64,000 bases of DNA, from positions 2,974,001 to 3,038,000 of the forward strand of contig NZ_CP015519.1 in NCBI RefSeq assembly GCF_001887775.1. Direction: 5' to 3'. The first letter of the stretch is position 1. Each line of letters opens with the position of its first letter. The position numbers and the translations under genes were made by a program. Below, in pieces: positions 1 to 8,352 of the stretch. The notes below the pieces were generated by a model that had not been told where the DNA came from, searched no databases, and worked only from the letters and a program-made list of their open reading frames with translations. The DNA comes from Syntrophotalea acetylenivorans. Lineage in GTDB: Bacteria > Desulfobacterota > Desulfuromonadia > Desulfuromonadales > Syntrophotaleaceae.

Positions 1-1
1 C

Positions 2-541
2 AACGAAGCTCTTTTGCTGATGGATCCCGATAAGGATGCCGACGGTTTGCATCCTGTCAATCTCGGCCGCCTGGTATTGCAGGAGCCGGGGCCGGTACCC
101 TGTACCCCGGCGGGCATCCGCGAGATGCTTAAACATTACCAGATTGCCGTGGAAGGCAAGGAGGTGGTGATCATCGGTCGCGGACCGACCCTGGGGCGCC
201 CTCTGTCCCTGCTCATGACCCTTAAGCAACCCTTTGCCAATGCCGCGGTAACCGTAGTTCATTCGGGTATCGCCGATCTGGGATCCTATACCCGGCGGGC
301 CGATATCATCATCGCTGCAGCCGGTTGCCCTGGTATCGTTCAGCCGGATATGGTGCGGCCGGGGGCGGTAGTGATCAGTGGCGGCATCAGCTGGGAAGGA
401 CGTAAGTTGTTGCCCGACGTGGCTGAAGAGGTCGGTGAGGTAGCCGGCTGGATCACCCCGCGTCTCGGCGGAGTCGGCCCGACCACGGTGGCTATGTTGC
501 TGCGCAATACGATGCTGGCCGCGGAACGGCGCTTAAGTTGA
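2..541 (+). CDS. folD: FolD, methylenetetrahydrofolate dehydrogenase/cyclohydrolase (5' end outside window)
   Basis: Cytosolic bifunctional enzyme that oxidises 5,10-methylene-tetrahydrofolate and hydrolyses the methenyl product to 10-formyl-tetrahydrofolate. The reading frame is open from the first bases, so the N-terminal third, including the catalytic lysine region, lies outside the window. What remains matches the family: the stretch DPDKDADGLHPVNLGRL, the PCTP motif before the nucleotide domain, the GRGPTLGRPLS dinucleotide loop, and the C-terminal GGVGPTTVAMLL signature. The usual serine of the VGRSxxVGxP loop reads as glycine-proline here. A hairpin terminator follows about 50 bases after the stop. 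Confidence 0.93.
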   Translation, partial: NEALLLMDPDKDADGLHPVNLGRLVLQEPGPVPCTPAGIREMLKHYQIAVEGKEVVIIGRGPTLGRPLSLLMTLKQPFANAAVTVVHSGIADLGSYTRRADIIIAAAGCPGIVQPDMVRPGAVVISGGISWEGRKLLPDVAEEVGEVAGWITPRLGGVGPTTVAMLLRNTMLAAERRLS

Positions 542-591
542 TGGCGCGATGTTGAACGGTTTCGTAATTGTTTTATGGTAAAATGACCCGT

Positions 592-624
592 AAGCACCCG
601 CACTCACCAGTAGCGCGGGTGCTT
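592..624 (+). terminator. Intrinsic terminator after folD
   Basis: A ten-base inverted repeat, AAGCACCCGC paired with GCGGGTGCTT, encloses a 13-base loop and is followed by a short T-rich tract. It lies 50 bases after the folD stop and ahead of the kinase gene, so it separates the two units. Confidence 0.75.
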
Positions 625-795
625 TTACTTATCCCTGTTAAGAAGCATTCGTAAAAACTTAATGGGATGGCTAAGACATCTTTTAATTCAGTAGAAAAAT
701 ATTGTCGGCTCTGGCGCCGGGAGATTGATGCGCTATAGTATGCCGCTGTAGTGGCTTGAAAAGTTTGTTTGTCTGGCTTGACTGGTGGAATATTC

Positions 796-3024
796 ATGTG
801 GATTAAAAAATATTTTCTGCTGATTTTGCTGCTTGCTCTGACGGTATTTGGAGTGTTCCGTTCTGATTCCGTTTGGTCCGGTGAGCAGTCTCCCTCTGTC
901 CTTATCGTACATTCCTATCATCCCGAGCTGGGATGGACAGGAAACATCAATAGTGTGTTACTCGGTGAGCTTAAGAAAGTCCACCCGGATATTGATGTTC
1001 AGATAGAATATCTGGATGCCAAGCGGTATGTCGAATCGTTCTATTACGAACAGACCCTCAGGGACCTCTACCGTTACAAACTCAAGGGCCGACGTTTCAG
1101 CGCCGTTCTGGTTTCGGACAACCGGGCACTCGATTTTGTACTGGGGATTCGCCAGGAGTTGCTGCCGGATGTTCCGGTAGTCTTTTGCGGGATCAATAAT
1201 TTTGATAAAAGCATGCTCCGTGGCCAGCGGGGGATTACCGGCGTTGCAGAGCAACCGGCCTATCTCGAGACCCTGCAGACGGCGCTTCAGCTGCACCCCA
1301 CTGCCAGGAAGGTGGTGGTTGTCGGCAACCAGCGGACAACCACCGGTCGCTTGATTCTACAGCGATTGCAGGAACTGCCCGGACGCGTATCGCCGGGGGT
1401 GGAGTTCTCTTTCTGGAACGACGTGCCGTTGGAAGAGCTGCAAACCCGGCTGAAGGGATTGGGGGCCGATAGCCTGGTGCTGTTGAGCGTCGTGGTCCGG
1501 AATGCCGCCGGCCAGCCCCTGTCCTTTGCCAAAAGCAGCGAGGCGCTGCGAGCCGCCTGCCCGGTTCCCATCTACGGATTTTGGGATTTTTTCCTTGGAC
1601 ACGGCATTGTCGGCGGCAAATTAATCTCTGCCGCAGAACAAGGTCGCCTGGCCGCCGGATTGCTGTTGCGTATTTTGGACGGTATGCCGGTCGATAATCT
1701 GCCGGTGATCACCTCCGGTGCCAATCAATACATGTTCGACCATCGTGAATTGGTCCGTTTTGGCTTAACCGTGCAGGACTTGCCGCCCAGAAGTCAGGTA
1801 ATTAACAGCCCGTCCAGTCGCTATGCCATAGAGAAGAGCTATCTGTGGCTCGGGGGCGTGGCGCTGGTTCTACTCACGATTATTACTCTTTTGCTGGTCT
1901 GGAATATCCATGGTCGGCAACGGGTCAAGAGGGAGTTGGAGCAAGCCCTTGTCGAGGCGGAACAGACCAGGGACAGCGTCGACCTCATTCTAAAGTCGAT
2001 GACTGAAGGTCTGATCGTTGCCGACATGAATCAGCGCATTATCCGGATGAACGGTGCCGCTGAAAAGTTGCTGGGGGTAACCTTTGAGCAAGCGCAGGGG
2101 CAGGCGGTGCGTTCGGTGTTGCCGCAGAAAGGATTGCCGGGAACCCGCTTGCAGCCGGGCTGCAGGCCTCGCCGACAGATCGAATGGGAGATTGTTGATC
2201 CAATTACCCGCAAACCGGTTTTGATCCAGGCCCATACCGGGTATGTGGAGAACGCCACCGGGCAACGTTCGGGAACTATTTCGATTTTGCGGGATGTTAC
2301 CCGTGAACGGGAGATTGATCGTTTCAAAAACGAATTTATCGCCACCGCCGCCCACGAGCTGCGCACACCGCTGACAGCAGTCATGGGTTTTGCGGAAATC
2401 CTTTTGCGGCAGGATCGGCTCGGTGGTTTTGATGCCGAGCAGCAACGTCACTACTTGGAGATCATTTTTCAAAAGAGCGACGCCTTGAGGCGGATCATCG
2501 GCGATCTGCTCGATATCAGCCGGGCGCAACTTGGCCAGGGGGTGGCCCTGGAAAAACGTCCCTGCGATCTTTGCGATCTGGTGCGGCGGGCAGTGACCCC
2601 TTTCCGGCAGGTACAGAACAGGCATTGTTTTGAGCTCGAGTTGCCAAAAGAATCGGTGGAAATGGACATCGACGAAGGGAAGGTGCTGCAGGTGCTGGAC
2701 AACGTGCTCAGCAATGCTGTGAAATTTTCACCCGATGGCGGTCGAATTTCGGTAAAGTGCCGCAAACTGGGTCCCGAATTTCGGGTTTCAGTGGAGGATC
2801 AGGGGGTTGGCATGTCGCCGGAACAGCTGGAGAAGATTTTCGATAAGTTTTTTCGGGTCGATGCATCCAACTCCGCCGCTGGCGGCTTGGGTCTCGGCAT
2901 GACTATCGCCAAGAACATCGTCGAAGCCCACGGCGGTCAGATCATGGTAGAGAGCTCCCTCGGCCAGGGGACCAAGGTGACCTTTAGTCTGGTGGAGGAA
3001 AACGCCATGTCGGCCTTGTTGTAG
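796..3024 (+). CDS. Membrane sensor histidine kinase with exported ABC_sub_bind-like domain and PAS domain
   Basis: A 742-residue sensor kinase. In order it shows an N-terminal signal/anchor helix (residues 4-22), an exported region of about 300 residues resembling the ABC_sub_bind solute-binding fold (starting VLIVHSYHPELGWT), a second membrane helix (about 349-373), a PAS-like domain, a HisKA dimerisation helix with phospho-acceptor His520 in AAHELRTPL, and a HATPase domain with the GLGLGMTIAK and DQGVGM boxes. The ATG at 796 is chosen over the TTG 27 bases upstream because it has a GGTGGA ribosome site and places the hydrophobic helix at the N terminus. No response regulator is adjacent; the next gene is a glutamine amidotransferase. 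The exported domain suggests sensing of a small organic ligand, which is inference. Confidence 0.9.
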   Translation: MWIKKYFLLILLLALTVFGVFRSDSVWSGEQSPSVLIVHSYHPELGWTGNINSVLLGELKKVHPDIDVQIEYLDAKRYVESFYYEQTLRDLYRYKLKGRRFSAVLVSDNRALDFVLGIRQELLPDVPVVFCGINNFDKSMLRGQRGITGVAEQPAYLETLQTALQLHPTARKVVVVGNQRTTTGRLILQRLQELPGRVSPGVEFSFWNDVPLEELQTRLKGLGADSLVLLSVVVRNAAGQPLSFAKSSEALRAACPVPIYGFWDFFLGHGIVGGKLISAAEQGRLAAGLLLRILDGMPVDNLPVITSGANQYMFDHRELVRFGLTVQDLPPRSQVINSPSSRYAIEKSYLWLGGVALVLLTIITLLLVWNIHGRQRVKRELEQALVEAEQTRDSVDLILKSMTEGLIVADMNQRIIRMNGAAEKLLGVTFEQAQGQAVRSVLPQKGLPGTRLQPGCRPRRQIEWEIVDPITRKPVLIQAHTGYVENATGQRSGTISILRDVTREREIDRFKNEFIATAAHELRTPLTAVMGFAEILLRQDRLGGFDAEQQRHYLEIIFQKSDALRRIIGDLLDISRAQLGQGVALEKRPCDLCDLVRRAVTPFRQVQNRHCFELELPKESVEMDIDEGKVLQVLDNVLSNAVKFSPDGGRISVKCRKLGPEFRVSVEDQGVGMSPEQLEKIFDKFFRVDASNSAAGGLGLGMTIAKNIVEAHGGQIMVESSLGQGTKVTFSLVEENAMSALL

Positions 3025-3049
3025 ATCGGTGCCGGCGGAGAGAAATGGG

Positions 3050-3757
3050 ATGAGAATTCATTGTTTGCAACATGTGCCTTTTGAGGGGCCTGCCGCCATT
3101 GCGAACTGGGCCTCCGCCAGGGGCCATCAAATGACCCTGACCAGATTGTATGCAGGGGAAAGGCTTCCTGGGGTCGAGGATTTTGATTGGTTACTGATCA
3201 TGGGTGGGCCGATGAACATCTACCAGGAAAAGCAATATCCCTGGTTGAAGACGGAAAAAGCTTATATCGACCAGGCTCTGATTGCCGGGAAGACTCTTCT
3301 TGGTATCTGTCTTGGCGCTCAGTTGCTGGCTGACCGGCTAGGCTCTCAAGTCTATGCCGGGGCCGAGAGGGAAATCGGTTGGTGGCCGCTGAGCTTGACC
3401 GAGGCAGGGCGTCAATCGGAGCTTTTCGGCGAATTGGACGAACCTCTGCAAGCCTATCACTGGCACGGAGATACCTTTGATCTGCCCGCCGGTTCGGTCT
3501 CCCTGGCCAGCAGTACCGCCTGTGCCCAGCAGGCTTTTCTCTATAACCATCGGGTGCTCGGTTTGCAATTCCATTTTGAGGTCACCCCGGAGAGTATGGA
3601 GCGGCTTATCGAGCAGTGTGGCGAGGAGATTCTTCCCGGTAGCTATGTACAGAGTGTCGAGCAGATGCTGGCGACCCCGCAGGCGACCTTTGATCGTCTG
3701 CATGAAAGCCTCTATCGTTTACTCGACGGTCTGTCGGCTGTTGACGGGTCTGTTTAG
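3050..3757 (+). CDS. Class I glutamine amidotransferase domain protein
   Basis: A 235-residue stand-alone GATase1-fold protein that would release ammonia from glutamine or hydrolyse a related gamma-glutamyl substrate. The nucleophile elbow GICLGAQLLA carries the cysteine, the LGLQFHFEVTPE segment supplies the His-x-Glu pair, and the early MGGPMNIY loop forms the oxyanion region. It resembles the YfeJ/GuaA-N-like single-domain group (gamma-glutamyl hydrolase-like) rather than a biosynthetic subunit. The ATG at 3050 follows GGAGAG and is preferred to the upstream in-frame start. It begins 25 bases after the histidine kinase gene, so the two are probably cotranscribed. Substrate unknown. Confidence 0.88.
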   Translation: MRIHCLQHVPFEGPAAIANWASARGHQMTLTRLYAGERLPGVEDFDWLLIMGGPMNIYQEKQYPWLKTEKAYIDQALIAGKTLLGICLGAQLLADRLGSQVYAGAEREIGWWPLSLTEAGRQSELFGELDEPLQAYHWHGDTFDLPAGSVSLASSTACAQQAFLYNHRVLGLQFHFEVTPESMERLIEQCGEEILPGSYVQSVEQMLATPQATFDRLHESLYRLLDGLSAVDGSV

Positions 3758-3788
3758 CCGTTTTGATGTTTGTTGTCCCGGGCAAAAG

Positions 3789-3821
3789 CGTCTGCCGCAA
3801 CTATGCGGTGGGCGTTTTTTT
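3789..3821 (+). terminator. Intrinsic terminator after the kinase/amidotransferase unit
   Basis: CGTCTGCCGCA pairs with TGCGGTGGGCG over a four-base loop if G-U pairs are allowed, and a run of seven T follows. It lies about 30 bases after the amidotransferase stop. The 290 bases from here to the next gene hold only the promoter listed next. Confidence 0.75.
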
Positions 3822-4052
3822 ATGCTTCGAGGGCGGTTTTCTGTGATGCTATCAATAGCTGCGGCAAGAGCAAGAATGTAGCGCTCCGGTGCGGATTGTG
3901 TCTGATTGAAACGCTTGTTCCAAATAGGTGGCCGCCATGATCTTTTAACTCCGGTTTTATAAGTATCTGTAATGGTTGAAGTTGTTCAGGAATTTTTGTG
4001 CGGACAGAATTTGTGGCAACAGCTTTGCAGAAAAACGTCTATGCGTTTTTTT

Positions 4053-4082
4053 TTGTCGATCAAGACCCGGTCCGGGTATGAT
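4053..4082 (+). promoter_or_regulatory. Sigma-70-type promoter with palindromic operator candidate
   Basis: TTGTCG and TATGAT are spaced by 18 bases, close to the sigma-70 consensus, and lie 33 bases before the ribbon-helix-helix start codon. The spacer contains the perfect 13-base palindrome ACCCGGTCCGGGT at 4065-4077, abutting the -10 box. A symmetric site there is where a dimeric repressor would block RNA polymerase. Autoregulation by the downstream gene product is inference. Confidence 0.5.
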
Positions 4083-4114
4083 TTGTTTGCCATAGTTTCT
4101 TGGAGAGTCGTGTT

Positions 4115-4273
4115 ATGGGTAAATCCGTTGAAAATCCTAAAAAGTTTATTGTCTCCTGTCGTATCAACGACCGTGAAATGGAGAAACTGCAGAAGCTGGC
4201 CAAGCAGTCGGGAACTAATATTTCCAATCTGTTGCGTAGAAGTCTGCTGGGATTGACGGAGGTCGAAGGTTGA
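4115..4273 (+). CDS. Small ribbon-helix-helix (CopG/Arc-like) DNA-binding protein
   Basis: A 52-residue protein that begins MGKSVENPKKFIVSCRINDR. The pattern is that of a ribbon-helix-helix regulator: a short strand (FIVSCRI), a first helix (REMEKLQKLAKQSG), a turn (TNIS) and a second helix (NLLRRSLLGL). The ATG has a GGAGAG site eight bases upstream and a plausible promoter. The TGA stop falls inside the first bases of a dispersed hairpin repeat, so the end of the gene may have been set by insertion of that repeat. The target is unknown; a palindrome in its own promoter is the obvious candidate. Confidence 0.75.
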   Translation: MGKSVENPKKFIVSCRINDREMEKLQKLAKQSGTNISNLLRRSLLGLTEVEG

Positions 4274-4423
4274 TGGTGTCGCAAAAAGCCCGCCCTACGG
4301 CGTTACGGTGTTTTTTCAGGCCTTCGACATACTAGATGTATGCCTTCACTCCTGAAAAAACACCAGGCCTTGTAGGACGAATTTTTTGATTAGCCATCTC
4401 ATGTCTTTTTGTGAAAGCGTCAA
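4263..4423. repeat. Dispersed long-hairpin repeat, family A, copy 1
   Basis: About 160 bases forming one long imperfect hairpin. The left arm (GATGGTGTCGCAAAAAGCCC onward) is the reverse complement, with mismatches, of the right arm ending in TAGCCATC. An inner palindrome CATACTAGATGTATG sits near the tip. The same element recurs at 56413-56574 with roughly 85% identity by eye, including the flank TGAAAG-x-x-TCAA. No ORF is inside it, so it resembles a REP/BIME or MITE-like extragenic element. Confidence 0.85.
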
Positions 4424-4456
4424 GATTGATGGCATCGCAAAAAGTCCCCCCCCCCA
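4418..4456. repeat. Truncated family A copy ending in a ten-C tract
   Basis: Directly after copy 1 the left-arm start of family A recurs (GTCAAGATTGATGGCATCGC, then AAAAAGT) but breaks off in ten consecutive C residues at 4446-4455. It looks like a tandem remnant of the same element. The rest of the stretch up to the terminator at 4528 has no gene. Confidence 0.7.
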
Positions 4457-4527
4457 TGGTGTTTTGGAAAATAATCAAGTTTAAACCTTGTTTTTAGCGT
4501 TGTCACCGACGCCCTGTACCTGAATTC

Positions 4528-4552
4528 AGGCCTCCTTTTGGAGGCCTTTTTT
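4528..4552 (+). terminator. Strong hairpin-plus-T terminator upstream of ileS
   Basis: AGGCCTCC-TTTT-GGAGGCCT is a perfect eight-pair stem followed by six T. It lies 76 bases before the ileS start codon. No T-box motif or other leader that would make it an attenuator was seen, so it most likely ends transcription arriving from upstream. Confidence 0.75.
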
Positions 4553-4627
4553 CTTGTACTTATGCGGCTGTTTTGCTAACTTGTTTGACTTGATTTTCAC
4601 CCATGAAAGTGACGCGGGAGCAGCGAT

Positions 4628-7411
4628 ATGGATTATAAAACGACCCTCAATCTGCCGGTAACTGACTTTCCCATGCGGGGCAATCTGCCCAAACGGGAAC
4701 CGCAGATGCTCGAGAAGTGGCAGGCCGACGGGCTTTATCAGAAGCTTGAAGAGACAGGGAAAACCCTGCCTAACTTCACCTTGCACGACGGCCCTCCCTA
4801 TGCCAACGGCCACATCCATATCGGACATGCGCTGAACAAGATTCTTAAGGACGTAGTGCTGAAAAGCCGCCGTATGCAGGGTTTCTATGCCCCTTATGTG
4901 CCGGGCTGGGACTGCCATGGTTTGCCCATCGAGCTGATGGTCGACAAAAAACTCGGCAAGAAGAAGCGGGAAATGAGCAAGACCGAGATTCGCAAGGCTT
5001 GCCGTGAATATGCCGCCGAATGGGTCAAGATTCAAAGCGAGGAATTCGAGCGTCTCGGTGTGTTCGGCGAATGGGACCGTCCCTACCTGACCATGACCGA
5101 GCACTACGAGGCCTCCACCGCCCGCGAGCTAGCTCATTTCGCCGAGCGTGGCGGGCTGTTCAAGGGCAAGAAGCCCATCCACTGGTGTTCTTCCTGTGTC
5201 ACCGCCCTGGCCGAGGCCGAAGTCGAATACGCCGATCACACTTCACCATCGATTTTCGTTAAGTTTCCCTTTGCCGATGAGCTGCCGGAAGAGCTGACGG
5301 AACTGGCTGGGCGGCGCTTGTCCTTTGTTATCTGGACCACCACCCCCTGGACCATTCCGGCCAACCTGGCGGTCTGCCTCAACCCGGAATTGCCTTATGC
5401 CGTCGTTGAAACCGGGGATGAGCTGCTGGTCCTTGCCGAAGGGTTGGTCGCCAGCGTCATGAGCGCGTTGGCCATCGACGATTACAAGGTGGTAACCACT
5501 TTCGATGCCAAGCTGTTCGAGCGCAAGGCCTGCCGCCATCCCTTTTATCAGCGGGATTCGTTGCTGATTCTCGGCGATCATGTCACCCTCGAAGCGGGTA
5601 CCGGTTGTGTACATACCGCACCCGGTCATGGTCAGGACGACTATGTGGTCGGCCTCGCTTACGGCTTGGAGATTCTCAACCCGGTTAATGACTACGGCAA
5701 ATATGTTAAGGATCTCGAGTTCTTCGGCGGCATGAAGCTGGCCGATGCCAACGAGGCGGTCAACGCCAAGCTGGAGGAGGTCGGCGCTCTGCTGCAGCAG
5801 AGCAAGGTGTCCCACAGCTACCCTCACTGCTGGCGCTGCAAAAAGCCGGTTATCTTCCGCGCCACCGAGCAGTGGTTCGTCTCCATGGCGGCCAACGATC
5901 TTCGCGACAAGGCTCTGCAACATATCAATGATGTGCAGTGGATTCCCCGCTGGGGCCAGGAACGCATCTACGGTATGATTGAAAAACGCCCCGACTGGTG
6001 CATCAGCCGCCAGCGCAGCTGGGGGGTGCCGATCACTATCTTCTATTGTGCCAGCTGCCGTGAGGCCATGACGGACGGCAAGCTGATGCATCATGTGGCG
6101 GATATCTTCGAAGAAACGGGCAGCGACGTGTGGTTCGAGAAGGAGGCCGCCGAGCTGGTTCCGGCCGGTACCGTTTGTCCCTCTTGCGGCGGTAGCGAAT
6201 TCGTCAAAGAGACCGACATCCTCGACGTTTGGTTCGATTCCGGAGTTTCCCACGCTGCTGTTCTCGAAAACCGCGACTATCTCAATACGCCGGCGGAACT
6301 CTACCTGGAAGGCAGCGACCAGCATCGCGGCTGGTTCCATTCCAGCCTGCTCGCTTCTGTCGGTACCCGCGGTGTGGCTCCCTACAAGGCGGTACTGACT
6401 CACGGTTTCGTGGTCGACGGCCAGGGTAAGAAGATGTCCAAATCGACGGGTAACGTGGTTGCTCCGGAGGAGGTCATCAAGAAATTCGGCGCCGAGATTT
6501 TGCGCCTGTGGGTAGCGGCTCAAGACTATCGGGACGATATCCGCATCAGCCAGGAGATCCTGCAGCGTATCTCTGACGCCTACCGGCGTATCCGTAACAC
6601 CGCCCGCTATATTCTCGGCAATGTTCACGACTTCGATCCGGCGACGGACAGTGTCGCCGACGGTGAACTGCTGGAGATCGATCGCTGGGCCCTCGGTCAA
6701 CTTGAGGGTTTGGTTGCCCGCGTGGAAAAATCTTACGACGATTACGAGTTTCATGTCATTTACCATGCGGTGCATAACTTCTGCAGCGTTGAGATGAGCT
6801 CCTTTTATCTCGACGTGCTCAAGGACCGGCTCTACGTGTCGCCGGCCAAGAGCGTGGCGCGACGCAGCGCCCAAACCGCCATGTATCGCATTCTCGATGC
6901 CTTGACTCGGCTGGTGGCTCCGGTTCTGTCCTTTACTGCCGAGGAAATCTGGCAGGAATTGCCTGGTGAACGGGAGCAGAGTGTGCATCTGGCCCGTTTC
7001 CCCCGTTTTGAAAGCAGCCTGATTGATACCGATCTTAACGAGCGTTATCAGCAATTGCTGGCGGTTCGTTCCGATGTGAGCAAAGCTCTGGAATTGGCCC
7101 GCAACGACAAAATGGTCGGTCATTCCCTCGATGCCCGGGTCCTGCTCGAGGCGCCGGCAGGGCCGGTGGCCGAACTGCTGGAAGAGTATCGGCAGGAACT
7201 GGCTACACTGTTTATTGTTTCCCAGGCGGAACTCTCCACGAACCTGGAAACCTCCCAGGTCGGCGAGGCGGTGCCCGGCCTTAAAATCCGTATTGAGAAG
7301 GCTCAGGGCGACAAATGCGAGCGTTGCTGGAACTATTCGGTTACCGTCGGTGCCGATGAGACCCATCCCGGTGCCTGCCAGCGTTGCCGGGAAGCCCTGG
7401 CGGCCTCATGA
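4628..7411 (+). CDS. ileS: Isoleucyl-tRNA synthetase
   Basis: A 927-residue class Ia synthetase that charges tRNA-Ile, with an editing domain that clears Val-tRNA-Ile. It shows the HIGH box as [12 protein letters not shown] near residue 64, the editing (CP1) domain with [13 protein letters not shown], the KMSKS box in [12 protein letters not shown], an anticodon-binding domain, and a C-terminal zinc finger (CERCWNYS ... CQRC). Length is normal for the bacterial type. The start has a GGGAG site about nine bases upstream. It overlaps lspA by four bases (ATGA), the usual ileS-lspA pairing. Confidence 0.98.
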   Translation: MDYKTTLNLPVTDFPMRGNLPKREPQMLEKWQADGLYQKLEETGKTLPNFTLHDGPPYANGHIHIGHALNKILKDVVLKSRRMQGFYAPYVPGWDCHGLPIELMVDKKLGKKKREMSKTEIRKACREYAAEWVKIQSEEFERLGVFGEWDRPYLTMTEHYEASTARELAHFAERGGLFKGKKPIHWCSSCVTALAEAEVEYADHTSPSIFVKFPFADELPEELTELAGRRLSFVIWTTTPWTIPANLAVCLNPELPYAVVETGDELLVLAEGLVASVMSALAIDDYKVVTTFDAKLFERKACRHPFYQRDSLLILGDHVTLEAGTGCVHTAPGHGQDDYVVGLAYGLEILNPVNDYGKYVKDLEFFGGMKLADANEAVNAKLEEVGALLQQSKVSHSYPHCWRCKKPVIFRATEQWFVSMAANDLRDKALQHINDVQWIPRWGQERIYGMIEKRPDWCISRQRSWGVPITIFYCASCREAMTDGKLMHHVADIFEETGSDVWFEKEAAELVPAGTVCPSCGGSEFVKETDILDVWFDSGVSHAAVLENRDYLNTPAELYLEGSDQHRGWFHSSLLASVGTRGVAPYKAVLTHGFVVDGQGKKMSKSTGNVVAPEEVIKKFGAEILRLWVAAQDYRDDIRISQEILQRISDAYRRIRNTARYILGNVHDFDPATDSVADGELLEIDRWALGQLEGLVARVEKSYDDYEFHVIYHAVHNFCSVEMSSFYLDVLKDRLYVSPAKSVARRSAQTAMYRILDALTRLVAPVLSFTAEEIWQELPGEREQSVHLARFPRFESSLIDTDLNERYQQLLAVRSDVSKALELARNDKMVGHSLDARVLLEAPAGPVAELLEEYRQELATLFIVSQAELSTNLETSQVGEAVPGLKIRIEKAQGDKCERCWNYSVTVGADETHPGACQRCREALAAS

Positions 7412-7896
7412 TGATAAACCGTTTGCGCCTGGCCCTGCCCATTGCCGGATTGGTGGTCTTTTTCGACCAACTCAGCAAGATCTTCATCGATCGGCGCTTC
7501 GCTATCTATGAGTCCGTGGAGGTGGTGGAGAACTTTTTCCATATCACCTATGTGCGCAACAAGGGGGCGGCTTTTGGCCTGTTCGCCGACAGCGCCTTTC
7601 GAGTACCGTTCTTTATCTGCGTGGCCCTGTTGGCGGTGGTCGGTATCTTCTGGTATCTGGCCCAGGTCGAGGACTCTCAGAGGGGGCAGCAGGTCGGTTT
7701 AAGTCTGGTTCTCGGGGGCGCCCTTGGCAACCTGGTGGATCGGATTCGACTTGGCGAGGTAATCGATTTCCTCGATGTGCACTGGTATCGACACCACTGG
7801 CCGGCCTTCAACGTGGCCGATATCGCCATTTGTGTCGGGGTAGGTCTGCTGTTACTCGGCCTATGGCAAGCAGAACGACAGGCGAAGCGGGACTGA
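7408..7896 (+). CDS. lspA: Lipoprotein signal peptidase (signal peptidase II)
   Basis: A 162-residue inner-membrane aspartyl protease that removes signal peptides from diacylated prolipoproteins. Four hydrophobic helices are visible. The conserved blocks are [33 protein letters not shown] and FNVADIAI. The last two supply the catalytic pair, Asp120 and Asp138, with the family's usual 18-residue spacing. The ATG at 7408 overlaps the ileS stop; a second ATG follows at once (7411) and could equally be used. A substrate lipoprotein is encoded at 61308-62066. Confidence 0.96.
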   Translation: MMINRLRLALPIAGLVVFFDQLSKIFIDRRFAIYESVEVVENFFHITYVRNKGAAFGLFADSAFRVPFFICVALLAVVGIFWYLAQVEDSQRGQQVGLSLVLGGALGNLVDRIRLGEVIDFLDVHWYRHHWPAFNVADIAICVGVGLLLLGLWQAERQAKRD

Positions 7897-8086
7897 TCTC
7901 CGCAACGGTTTAGCCGTTGTGTAGTTGGGTTTTAAAACCCAGCAAAAGATGGGCACCAAGGTGGCAGAAGATATGAGCCAATGGTGTTAGCATCGACCTT
8001 TCGCAATAGAAGAGCGTGGCAAAGAATCTACCGTAGGCAGGATACGTTTTAACGGTAGTTGGTGTTTCCCTTACCGACACTCTGCT

Positions 8087-8173
8087 GCCCCACGCAGTGG
8101 CAGGCATTTTTTGCTTCCTTTTTGTTGCCGCCTGGGCAAAAAGGAAGGCGTCTGGCGGGACGCGACCCGCCGG
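8087..8173. repeat. Dispersed palindromic repeat, family B, copy 1
   Basis: The element runs GCCCCACGCAGTGG, a hairpin of CTTCCTTTTTGTTGC with GGGCAAAAAGGAAG, then the GC palindrome GGCGGGACGCGACCCGCC. The reverse complement of the same element lies at 28559-28638, and a diverged relative at 63538-63622. No gene is present anywhere in 7897-8344; that stretch holds this repeat, a terminator and heptad repeats. Confidence 0.8.
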
Positions 8174-8231
8174 TTTGGAAGGTTTTTGATCGTCAGATTT
8201 CGGCCCCGTATTCAGTAAAGCTCAAACATAT

Positions 8232-8266
8232 AAACCGCCCCGCGCAAGGACAGCGGGGCGGTTTTT
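8232..8266 (+). terminator. Intrinsic terminator between lspA and the convergent rhomboid gene
   Basis: AACCGCCCCGC pairs with GCGGGGCGGTT over a short loop and is followed by a T run on the plus strand. It lies 335 bases after lspA, so it may end a leaky ileS-lspA transcript. On the minus strand the T run is only four bases. Confidence 0.75.
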
Positions 8267-8287
8267 CATTGGATATGATATTTTCTT

Positions 8288-8352
8288 GTTACTGATTACT
8301 GATAACTGATTACTGATAACGGATTACTGATAACGGATTACGGATTACTGAC
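8288..8352. repeat. Heptad tandem repeat (TGATTAC / TGATAAC / GGATTAC)
   Basis: About nine consecutive 7-base units alternate among TGATTAC, TGATAAC and GGATTAC. The array runs over the stop codon of the rhomboid gene, so the last codons of that gene are made from repeat sequence. A weaker relative (GTGATGGGTAATCGGTAACAG) is at 45260-45280. Confidence 0.85.

Noticed and set aside
3972-4256. A 94-codon plus-strand frame across the small regulator
   Set aside because: It is in another frame from the 52-residue ribbon-helix-helix gene, which has a ribosome site, promoter and clear fold pattern.
4470-4552. T-box or attenuator in the ileS leader
   Set aside because: A terminator hairpin is there, but no T-box sequence, specifier loop or antiterminator alternative could be found.
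5243-7366. A 707-codon open frame on the minus strand across ileS
   Set aside because: It is the antisense of a well-conserved ileS and shows no domain; high-GC codon bias keeps that frame open by chance.
8099-8115. Sigma-54-like TGGCAG...TTGC in the family B repeat
   Set aside because: Twelve bases lie between the GG and GC pairs instead of ten, and no gene follows in that direction.
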